A stretch of DNA of 64,000 bases from Tricholoma matsutake (Eukaryota > Basidiomycota > Agaricomycetes > Agaricales > Tricholomataceae). The stretch is from NCBI GenBank assembly GCA_026075535.2, contig AP026544.2, positions 10,912,001 to 10,976,000 of the forward strand. Reading direction: 5' to 3'. Below the pieces are notes generated by a model. The model was given only the letters and a program-made list of their open reading frames with translations, was not told the origin of the DNA and ran no database searches. The position numbers and the translations under genes were made by a program. Shown here piece after piece: positions 37,924 to 46,034 of the stretch (position 1 is the first letter of the stretch; every line of letters starts with the position of its first letter).

Positions 37924-39043
37924 TTGCCTCCTCCACAAGCACCAGTGTCCACAATCTTGACAATATCTGCTGATCCTGACATGAGTCATCACATCAAGCC
38001 TTTTTGGGGTGATAGAGATGACGAAAATCCCCAGGATTTCCTACGATCCTTCAACTGGGCTATGGGCAACAAACCCGATGCCCATAAAAGGAAGCAATTT
38101 ATTAATTACCTCCATGCAGACAGTGTTGCAGATGACTGGTACAGTTCCCTCGATGCCATGATTCTTGAGGACTGGGCTCTCATGGAAGCCAAATTTCACA
38201 CACAGTGGCCAAAAGCGGCAGTAGTGAAGAAGACGAGTATGGAGTATGAGGAAGAGTTGCTGCAGTTGCGATTGAGGGAAGAGGAGTGGGGGAAGAAGGA
38301 GACAGTTGCAGGGAGGGAGGCCTATACACACCTCATTTGGGCAGACAAAATGCAGAAACTGGCAAAGGGGGCAGGTGTTGAGACGGGCACAATTTACACT
38401 GGGCAGGTGAGGAAGATGCTGCCATCAGCCATCAAGGACAAGGTTGGTGACAAACATGCCAACTGGACTGCCTTTCTTAAGGCTGTGTGGGACATCAATG
38501 TTGAATACATCAAAGACGAGGCAGAGGAGTTGAAGAAGAAGAGAGATACCCAGCATGTGATCAAGGCATGTCTACATCAGCTCAAAGCAGTACCAGCATC
38601 CCCCACAGCAGGTATTCATTGTCAAATGGCCCAAGCTTTGATTGCCACAGGGTGACAGTAGCAGTGGCAGTAGGAATCCCTTTGAGGGGGGTATGGGAGG
38701 TCGAGGCAACCTGTTTGCTCAGGTGGGGAGACCATACACAGCACCAACAAGACAGCCAGCAACACCAGCAGAGCAAGCAGCACTTAGAGCTCATGTTGCC
38801 AGCATGCCCCAACATCCAGATACCCAAGTGGGAAAACTTGCCCACCAGGGCCAACAGCAAGCATGGGCAAGGGAGCATGGCACAGGTGCTAGAGTCTCCG
38901 AGCTCACCCCATACCTGCTTCACCCAGGAATGGCACCCATCAATTCAGGTGAATGTTACAAGTGTGGACACACAGGGCACATCGGGGGGCACTGCCCTGT
39001 CCCACAGGCACAGCAGCTCCACCCCAATGAGTCGAGATTGTGA
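37924..39043 (+). pseudogene. Gag gene fragment of a third Gypsy lineage, frameshifted
   Basis: The first frame (37924-38655) contains PFWGDRDDENPQDFLRSFNW, then YLHADSVADDWYSSLD and a long charged helix region, typical of retrotransposon Gag. A second frame (38642-39043) supplies the CCHC knuckle CYKCGHTGHIGGHC near 38950-38995. A frame change near 38650 separates them. The gene ends shortly before the insertion point of element 2 at 39062, and no pol follows on the far side (51167 onward), so this fragment was already truncated or rearranged. No close relation to the Gag of elements 1-3 is evident. Confidence 0.7.
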
Positions 39044-39062
39044 GCGATTTGTGCTTACATCC

Positions 39063-39488
39063 TATAAGGGCAACCTAAGCCTCTAGCAAAGGGAAATCCG
39101 AAGTTAAAATTATGCTACATAATACAGGGATTGGGGGCGCACCTAGCAAAGGGAAATCCGAAGAGAAAACTCTAAGGATCCCCTTGCTGATGCCCAGTAT
39201 ATGTGAAGACGACAAAAATCAAATATAACCTAAAAATAGAAAAAGGCGGAGATAGGCGGATCAAGGCCGCCGAATGACATCATACCAAGGGGTATGTGTC
39301 GGAAGGGGTACTCCGCCTCTAAATATAAAAGTGTCAACATATACAAACATGATAGCAAGGGAAAATTAGTAATAAAATCCAGAAAAATCATAGAAAATGA
39401 AGAATAGAAGGAAATGAGGTGGGGAAAAATATGGGACGAACATAAAAAATAGGAAAAACACACAGGGCACCCCCCTAGTCCCCTTACA
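39063..39488 (-). repeat. 3' LTR of element 2
   Basis: This 426-bp LTR runs TATAAGGG to CCCTTACA on the plus strand, the reverse of the element orientation. It shares two element-2-specific bases with the other element 2 LTR and keeps the four CpG sites that are mutated there. Confidence 0.95.
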
Positions 39489-39499
39489 TCACCCCCTCT

Positions 39500-39987
39500 C
39501 TAAGATGCATCGCCCCGATGCATTCGAAATCGTATACAACCAAAGTCCGTGACTTGAATGCGACGCGGTGCAGCAGTGTGCCGTCGGTGGAATTCCTTGA
39601 TTAACCGAGGGGCATTTATGTCAGACTCTTCAACCCATGAGTTCTCCTCATACCCATAACCCTTCCAATGTACCAAATACTGGAGTTTTCCTCGACGCAA
39701 ACGGCTGTCCAAGATTGACTCGACTTCATATTGGGGTTCTCTCTCGATCACTGTAGGTGGTGGTGGTGGGTGTGAATGGCATCCCGGGAACGGATCTGGG
39801 GGAGCTGGAAGCAATTTGACGACATGGAAGACGGGATGGAGTCTGGACATGGAGGCTGGGAGATGTAGACGATAGGCATGTGTTCCAACGCACTTGACAA
39901 TGGGGAAAGGTCCCAAGAAGCGATGAGCGAGTTTCTTGGATGGACGTGTAGTGGAGATGTCACTGGAGTCAAGATAAACTCGATCAC
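39500..39987 (-). pseudogene. 3' part of element 2 pol (GPY/F region and chromodomain)
   Basis: The minus-strand reading starts at the insertion point and continues the integrase C-terminus (LGPFPIVK type), then LHPVFHVVKLL and a proline-rich linker. The chromodomain reads YEVESILDSRLRRGK to HWKGYGYEENSWVEESD, and the frame stops at 39500. Compared with element 1 it has Arg-to-His or Cys and Val-to-Ile changes that fit CpG transitions. The N-terminal part of this pol is on the far side of element 1, at 46035-49454. Confidence 0.93.
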
Positions 39988-40413
39988 TGTAAGGGGACTA
40001 AGGGGGTGCCCTGTGTGTTTTTCCTATTTTTTATGTTCGTCCCATATTTTTCCCCACCTCATTTCCTTCTATTCTTCATTTTCTATGATTTTTCCGGATT
40101 TTATTACTAATTTTCCCTTGCTATCATGTTTGTATATGTTGACACTTTTATATTTAGAGGCGGAGTACCCCTTCCGACACATACCCCTTGGTATGATGTC
40201 ATTCGGCGGCCTTGATCCGCCTATCTCCGCCTTTTTCTATTTTTAGGTTATATTTGATTTTTGTCGTCTTCACATATACTGGGCATCAGCAAGGGGATCC
40301 TTAGAGTTTTCTCTTCGGATTTCCCTTTGCTAGGTGCGCCCCCAATGCCTGTATTATGTAGTATAATTTTAACTTCGGATTTCCCTTTGCTAGAGGCTTA
40401 GGTTGCCCTTATA
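39988..40413 (+). repeat. 5' LTR of element 1
   Basis: The LTR runs TGTAAGGG to CCCTTATA and carries a TATA motif at 40275-40278 with a likely transcript start at 40303. This splits it into a 315-bp U3 and a 111-bp R/U5 part. CTTCGGATTTCCCTTTGCTA occurs at 40313 and 40373. Confidence 0.97.
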
Positions 40414-40425
40414 GTAGAAAACTCT
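40275..40425 (+). promoter_or_regulatory. Promoter, leader direct repeat and self-priming site of element 1
   Basis: TATA lies at 40275-40278. AGAGTTTTCT at 40303-40312 is exactly complementary to AGAAAACTCT at 40416-40425, which begins 2 nt (GT) after the LTR end. The usual tRNA-type primer site starting TGG is absent. In Tf1/sushi elements the RNA 5' end folds back to such a site and primes minus-strand synthesis, and the 2-nt gap matches the bases integrase normally removes. The transcript start is inferred, not observed. Confidence 0.68.
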
Positions 40426-40579
40426 CCCCTAAGGCCCGAAAATCGCGAACGCGCTGCCCAAAATAGGCAGGTACGGACTGGACGACGCTTCCCAAAGCTC
40501 CACAGAGTCCCTACACACCGTTCCAGATACTCTCGCCTTTATTGCGCCGCCATTTTCGCCAAACGCGCTCCCTAGCGAC

Positions 40580-41698
40580 ATGGACGCATCAGAACGCTTC
40601 GACGCGCTTGAAAGCGACGTTTCCGGAATGCGCGCGCAAATCGACTCGCTTAAATCTACGATTGAAAACTTCGTTAGGACCCTCCAGGCTAACCCTACGA
40701 CTAATAGTTCCCCCTTCACGACTCCAAGCGCACCCAACAACGATGTTTTGCCAAACGCGTCCACTAAGGAACGTGCCCAGATCAAACCGTCCCCCCCCGC
40801 CGAATTTAATGGTGCACGTGCGCAGGGACGTGCATTCCTTAATTCCTGTGAGTTATACATTAGTCTCCAGTCGCATCAATTCGTCGATGAGGCTGCAAAA
40901 ATTTATTGGGCCTTCACATACATGAAATCTGAACGCGCCTATCTCTATGTGGACCGTATCCTGCGTCAAACTAAAGAACTCGGTTCTCTACCTTTCTCCA
41001 CTTGGGGTGACTTTCGAGCTGAGTTCGTACGCCACTTCTGCCCCCTCAATGAACGCCACCGAGCAGTGACACGACTTGAGTCATCCACTTACCACCAGGA
41101 ACGTCGATCCGTGGACGACTATATCGATGAGTTCAAGGATTTGGTGGACATGGCAGGGTATGGGAGTGGGTTACCAGTGGTGGTGAAGTTCCGACGGGGG
41201 CTCAACCGAGAAATTCAGGACCAGATTGCACAGATGTTGGAAGGGCGCCCAGCGGACGATGATATCCTTGCTTGGTATGAAGCTGCTTCACTCTGTGACG
41301 AGAACCGACTCACAAATGCGGCGTTTAATGCTGCATTCCGTGCTCCAACTACCACTCATACACCCTACACCTTCAATCGAAGCCTCCCCCGCCCTAACCC
41401 CATTCCTGCTCGTCAAACTCCCACACCAGCCGTCAATATCCCAGTACCAATGGATGTTGATGCAGCCCGCAGCCGTGCACATAAGTTGGATCTCTGCTAC
41501 CGTTGTGGGGAACCTGGACACAGGGCTGGAGCGTGTCCCCATCGTCAGGATATCCGCATGCTCACCCCCGAGGGACGAGATGAACTCCTGCAAGATCTGT
41601 TGGCACTTGTAGATGTTGAGGAAGCGAAGGATCAAGTTGCAGAGGAGGTTAAGCTGGAAGTTGTAGAGGAGCAGGATTTTCCTATTCGCAGCGAGTGA
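40580..41698 (+). CDS. gag: Gag of element 1
   Basis: The 372-residue protein starts at the first ATG after the LTR. The same frame is open upstream to 40433 without an ATG, so an alternative start is possible. Residues about 1-40 look coiled coil. A capsid-like helical region follows, and a CCHC knuckle CYRCGEPGHRAGAC lies near residues 311-324 (about 41510-41550). A Glu/Val-rich tail ends in TGA at 41696-41698. Gag would form particles and bind element RNA. It overlaps pol by 4 nt in the -1 frame. The matching frame in element 2 keeps the same layout. Confidence 0.93.
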   Translation: MDASERFDALESDVSGMRAQIDSLKSTIENFVRTLQANPTTNSSPFTTPSAPNNDVLPNASTKERAQIKPSPPAEFNGARAQGRAFLNSCELYISLQSHQFVDEAAKIYWAFTYMKSERAYLYVDRILRQTKELGSLPFSTWGDFRAEFVRHFCPLNERHRAVTRLESSTYHQERRSVDDYIDEFKDLVDMAGYGSGLPVVVKFRRGLNREIQDQIAQMLEGRPADDDILAWYEAASLCDENRLTNAAFNAAFRAPTTTHTPYTFNRSLPRPNPIPARQTPTPAVNIPVPMDVDAARSRAHKLDLCYRCGEPGHRAGACPHRQDIRMLTPEGRDELLQDLLALVDVEEAKDQVAEEVKLEVVEEQDFPIRSE

Positions 41699-44600
41699 AT
41701 CGTACGCCCTCACTGCCTGTCCATAACCGCTTTGAAGTCTTGTCAGTTGAATCCCTGGAGAATGAATCCATTTCTGTGACTGCTCCCCTCTCTGACCCTT
41801 CGAAGTTGGCTAAAGACGTACCTGCTCTCCCCATCTCTCCTTCTACTCCACGTCCCAAAATTAAATCATGGGAGCGTAAACTACCATGCAAGTATATTGT
41901 GGCATCCACTCCCTCTGCACATTCCTTAAACCTAGCCATCGAACTGCAGACGACCGACACTGGACAGATACTCGGTGTTTCTGCGCTCCTGGACTCTGGT
42001 GCGACTGGTCTCTTCATCGATTCCCATCTGGTACAACAACATCGTCTAAATACTCGCTCACTCTCACGTCCGATACCTGTATATAACGTGGATGGATCCC
42101 CAAATGAAGCTGGTGCCATCCGAGAGGTTGCAGACCTGGTTCTCCGTTACAAAGATCATAGTGAGCGTGCCCTTTTTGCTGTCACTCAATTAGGAAAGCA
42201 AAAGACGATTTTGGGATATCCATGGCTTCGAGACCACAACCCAGAGGTCGACTGGCGCACCGGGGAGGTTACCATGAGCCGATGTCCATCCCGCTGTCGG
42301 ACGTGTTTCACAGAAGCCAGGCAAGAACGTCGTGGACAGAAGGCGGCAATACGACGAACTCAGAAGTGTCGTGCTGGACCCCTGCCTATACCTGAAGTGG
42401 AATTGGAAGGGGTTCCTGATCTAATGCCGGACTCGGATGATGATGATGAGGACCCAGAGGAAGTGGAGGAGGGTGATCGGATCTTCTACACTGCGATTCG
42501 CTCATCGCATGAGGTGTGTGCCACATCGAACATATCCCAACGCCTCGCCGAGGCCTTCCACAAAAACAACGCTGCTAAATCCTCTACTAACTCCTTACTC
42601 CCTCATCTCCATGAGTTTGAAGACGTGTTCTCCAAGGAGTCATTCGACTCTCTTCCTGCGCGTAAGCCATGGGATCACGCGATCGAACTCACCCCCAGCG
42701 CAACCCCTTCATCCTGCAAGGTCTATCCTCTCTCTCCGGAGGAACAACGGCAGCTTGACCAGTTCATTGACGAGCACCTGGCCTCTGGACGTATTCGACC
42801 ATCGAAGTCACCCATGGCCTCTCCCTTTTTCTTTGTCAAGAAGAAGGATGGCTCACTTCGACCGGTTCAAGACTACAGAAGACTCAACAACATCACGGTC
42901 AAAAATCGCTACCCACTACCCCTCATCTCCGAACTCGTAAACCAGCTCCGTGGAGCCCGATACTTCACCAAGCTCGATGTCCGTTGGGGCTATAATAATG
43001 TGAGGATAAAGGAGGGAGATGAGTGGAAGGCAGCCTTTCGTACCAACCGTGGTCTTTTTGAACCGCTGGTCATGTTCTTTGGCCTTACTAATAGCCCTGC
43101 CACCTTTCAGACCATGATGAACGACATCTTCCATGACCTCATCCTCGAAGGCGTTGTCTGCATCTATCTCGACGACATCCTCATCTTCACTCGCACGGTT
43201 GAAGAGCACCGTCGCATCACGCGCCTCGTCCTAGAGCGACTTCGACGGTACAAACTCTACCTTCGTCAGGACAAATGCGAGTTCGAAAGGACCAAGATCG
43301 AGTACCTCGGCCTGATTATCTCGGAGGGTCAAGTGGAGATGGATCCTATCAAGGTAAATGGGGTCACAGCTTGGCCTACGCCCACGAACAAGAAGGAGGT
43401 GCAGTCTTTCCTGGGCTTCATCAATTTTTATCGGCGTTTTATCAAGGATTTCTCACATCATGCACGACCGCTGTTCGACTTGACAGGAAAGGAGGCATGG
43501 AGGTGGGATAATGCACAACAGGAGGCGTTCAAAAAGCTTAAGGAGATGGTCACTTCCGCTCCGATCCTTACCTTTGCTGACGATTCGCGTCCTTTTCGTG
43601 TAGAAGCCGACAGTTCTGACTTTGCGACGGGCGCTGTGTTGTCTCAGCAGTCTCCGGAGGACCAGAAGTGGCATCCTGTTGCGTTCTACTCCAAAAGCCT
43701 TAGTGCTGTAGAGAGAAACTACGAGATCCATGACAAGGAGATGTTGGCGATAATGCGTGCGCTTGAGGAGTGGCGACACTTCCTCGAGGGTGCCCAACAC
43801 AAGGTGGAAATTTGGACGGATCACAAGAACCTCGAGTACTTCATGACGGCCAAGAAATTGAACCGTCGTCAAGCTCGTTGGTCCCTGTATCTATCTAGAT
43901 TCGACTTCTCCTTGCACCACCGTCCGGGTCGCAGCATGGGGAAGACCGATGCCCTATCCCGACGTGCAGACCATGGGGATGGCAGCGGTGACAACCAAAA
44001 CATTGTGCTGTTGCAGCCAGACCTGTTCACCATTCGGGCACTGGAAGGCATCGTACCCCAGGGCGAGGAGCGGGACATTCTACGTGACATTCGTCGCGCA
44101 AACCGTAGCGGTTTACATGAGGATGTTGTCGCCCGAGCTGTTAAAGAACTGAGGAAGGGATCGACCCTTTCCTTCCGTGCGGCAGAGTGGGCTGAAAAGG
44201 AGGACTTGTTGTATTTCAGGGATCGCATCTATGTTCCCAATGACCCAGACCTTCGCCGGCGCATCATATCCCAACACCATGACTCACAGATTGCTGGCCA
44301 CCCCGGACGCTGGAAGACCTTGGAGCTCACCTCACGGAACTATTGGTGGCCACAAATGTCACGGCTCATTGGTCAGTATTGTCGCACTTGTGACCTTTGC
44401 TTACGCACCAAGGTCCCTCGTCGCAAGCCTATTGGTGAGCTACACCCTCTTCCTGTTCCAGAGAGTCGTTGGGATGTCGTCAGCGTCGACTTTGTGGTGG
44501 AATTGCCAGAGTCAAACGGGTTTGATGCGGTGATGTGCACAGTTGACTCAGTGGGAAAACGCGCTCACTTCATCCCCACTCACACCACTGTCAGTGCCCT

Positions 44601-45597
44601 AGGCGCCGCTCGACTCTACCTCCACCACGTGTGGAAGTTACATGGACTTCCTGGTGCCTTCCTCTCGGATCGTGGCCCTCAGTTCATGGCAGAGTTCACT
44701 CGTGAGCTGTACCGACTCCTGGGGATCAAACTCCTCGCTTCAACTGCTTATCACCCACAAACTGATGGCCAGACGGAGCGAGTCAACCAGGAACTGGAGC
44801 AGTACATCCGCCTCTTTGTCAATGAACGCCAGGACGATTGGAATGATCTCCTTCCTTTGGCCGAGTTCGGATACAACAACCATGTCCATGCTTCCACTCA
44901 ACAGACCCCTTTCCTCTTAGACACTGGACGACATCCACGCATGGGATTTGAACCTCGCCAAACTCCCTCACACATCGAGACAGTGAATGAGTTCACAGAA
45001 CGCATGAGGGATAGCTTGGAGGAGGCAAGGGCAGCCTTAGCAAAGGCGAAGGACGACATGGCGCGATTTTACAACCAGCGCCACTCCCCAACCCCTCAGT
45101 ACAAGGTTGGTGATCGAGTTTATCTTGACTCCAGTGACATCTCCACTACACGTCCATCCAAGAAACTCGCTCATCGCTTCTTGGGACCTTTCCCCATTGT
45201 CAAGTGCGTTGGAACACATGCCTATCGTCTACGCCTCCCAGCCTCCATGTCCAGACTCCATCCCGTCTTCCATGTCGTCAAATTGCTTCCAGCTCCCCCA
45301 GATCCGTTCCCGGGACGCCATTCACACCCACCACCACCACCTACAGTGATCGAGGGAGAACCCCAATATGAAGTCGAGTCAATCTTGGACAGCCGTTTGC
45401 GTCGAGGAAAACTCCAGTATTTGGTACATTGGAAGGGTTATGGGTATGAGGAGAACTCATGGGTCGAAGAGTCTGACGTAAATGCCCCTCGGTTAATCAA
45501 GGAATTCCACCGACGGCACACTGCTGCACCGCGTCGCATTCAAGTCACGGACTTTGGTCGTATACGATTTCGAATGCATCGGGGCGATGCATCTTAG
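41695..45597 (+). CDS. pol: Pol of element 1 (protease, RT, RNase H, integrase, chromodomain)
   Basis: The frame, open from 41653, encodes about 1300 residues counted from 41695 with no stop. Numbered that way, the protease DSGA is at about residues 100-103, the RT YLDD at 491-494, RNase H (EADSSDFATG, WTDHKNLEYF) at about 635-720, and the integrase HHCC finger (HHDSQIAGH to CRTCDLC) at about 860-900. The DDE core has VSVDF, LSDRG and DGQTERVNQ near 930, 990 and 1025. A GPF region follows, then a chromodomain (YEVESILD to HWKGYGYEENSWVEESD) at about 1225-1270. It has no ATG near its start and lies -1 to gag, so expression by frameshifting or reinitiation is inferred. I saw no canonical slippery heptamer. 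Chromodomains steer integration to modified histones in related elements. Confidence 0.95.
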   Translation: MNRTPSLPVHNRFEVLSVESLENESISVTAPLSDPSKLAKDVPALPISPSTPRPKIKSWERKLPCKYIVASTPSAHSLNLAIELQTTDTGQILGVSALLDSGATGLFIDSHLVQQHRLNTRSLSRPIPVYNVDGSPNEAGAIREVADLVLRYKDHSERALFAVTQLGKQKTILGYPWLRDHNPEVDWRTGEVTMSRCPSRCRTCFTEARQERRGQKAAIRRTQKCRAGPLPIPEVELEGVPDLMPDSDDDDEDPEEVEEGDRIFYTAIRSSHEVCATSNISQRLAEAFHKNNAAKSSTNSLLPHLHEFEDVFSKESFDSLPARKPWDHAIELTPSATPSSCKVYPLSPEEQRQLDQFIDEHLASGRIRPSKSPMASPFFFVKKKDGSLRPVQDYRRLNNITVKNRYPLPLISELVNQLRGARYFTKLDVRWGYNNVRIKEGDEWKAAFRTNRGLFEPLVMFFGLTNSPATFQTMMNDIFHDLILEGVVCIYLDDILIFTRTVEEHRRITRLVLERLRRYKLYLRQDKCEFERTKIEYLGLIISEGQVEMDPIKVNGVTAWPTPTNKKEVQSFLGFINFYRRFIKDFSHHARPLFDLTGKEAWRWDNAQQEAFKKLKEMVTSAPILTFADDSRPFRVEADSSDFATGAVLSQQSPEDQKWHPVAFYSKSLSAVERNYEIHDKEMLAIMRALEEWRHFLEGAQHKVEIWTDHKNLEYFMTAKKLNRRQARWSLYLSRFDFSLHHRPGRSMGKTDALSRRADHGDGSGDNQNIVLLQPDLFTIRALEGIVPQGEERDILRDIRRANRSGLHEDVVARAVKELRKGSTLSFRAAEWAEKEDLLYFRDRIYVPNDPDLRRRIISQHHDSQIAGHPGRWKTLELTSRNYWWPQMSRLIGQYCRTCDLCLRTKVPRRKPIGELHPLPVPESRWDVVSVDFVVELPESNGFDAVMCTVDSVGKRAHFIPTHTTVSALGAARLYLHHVWKLHGLPGAFLSDRGPQFMAEFTRELYRLLGIKLLASTAYHPQTDGQTERVNQELEQYIRLFVNERQDDWNDLLPLAEFGYNNHVHASTQQTPFLLDTGRHPRMGFEPRQTPSHIETVNEFTERMRDSLEEARAALAKAKDDMARFYNQRHSPTPQYKVGDRVYLDSSDISTTRPSKKLAHRFLGPFPIVKCVGTHAYRLRLPASMSRLHPVFHVVKLLPAPPDPFPGRHSHPPPPPTVIEGEPQYEVESILDSRLRRGKLQYLVHWKGYGYEENSWVEESDVNAPRLIKEFHRRHTAAPRRIQVTDFGRIRFRMHRGDAS

Positions 45598-45608
45598 AGA
45601 GGGGGTGA
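45596..45608 (+). other. Polypurine tract of element 1
   Basis: AGAGAGGGGGTGA lies directly before the 3' LTR and overlaps the pol stop codon by two bases. A purine tract at this position primes plus-strand DNA synthesis in LTR elements. Confidence 0.88.
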
Positions 45609-46034
45609 TGTAAGGGGACTAAGGGGGTGCCCTGTGTGTTTTTCCTATTTTTTATGTTCGTCCCATATTTTTCCCCACCTCATTTCCTTCTATTCTTCAT
45701 TTTCTATGATTTTTCCGGATTTTATTACTAATTTTCCCTTGCTATCATGTTTGTATATGTTGACACTTTTATATTTAGAGGCGGAGTACCCCTTCCGACA
45801 CATACCCCTTGGTATGATGTCATTCGGCGGCCTTGATCCGCCTATCTCCGCCTTTTTCTATTTTTAGGTTATATTTGATTTTTGTCGTCTTCACATATAC
45901 TGGGCATCAGCAAGGGGATCCTTAGAGTTTTCTCTTCGGATTTCCCTTTGCTAGGTGCGCCCCCAATGCCTGTATTATGTAGTATAATTTTAACTTCGGA
46001 TTTCCCTTTGCTAGAGGCTTAGGTTGCCCTTATA
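45609..46034 (+). repeat. 3' LTR of element 1
   Basis: By eye it is identical to the 5' LTR over all 426 bp, which indicates very recent insertion. It is followed by the duplicated target ATCAC at 46035-46039. Confidence 0.97.

Larger units (their letters stand above)
39988..46034 (+). mobile_element. Intact young Tf1/sushi-like chromovirus (element 1), plus strand
   Basis: The 6047-bp element has LTRs at 39988-40413 and 45609-46034 that are identical by eye over 426 bp. An exact 5-bp target duplication, ATCAC, lies at 39983-39987 and 46035-46039. Gag and Pol frames are uninterrupted. The primer site, polypurine tract, YLDD, integrase triad and chromodomain are all present. It landed inside the pol gene of element 2, between integrase core and chromodomain, in opposite orientation. 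It looks recently inserted and may be active. Confidence 0.96.

Noticed and set aside
39063..40413. Two LTRs in opposite orientation looked like a short independent element
   Set aside because: The left LTR and the sequence up to 39987 continue the minus-strand element whose other half begins at 46035. The ATCAC duplication shows the right LTR starts a nested element.
40414..40440. A tRNA-type primer binding site after the LTR
   Set aside because: The sequence after the LTR is GTAGAAAACTCTCC, with no TGG start. The complementarity to the LTR itself is a better explanation.
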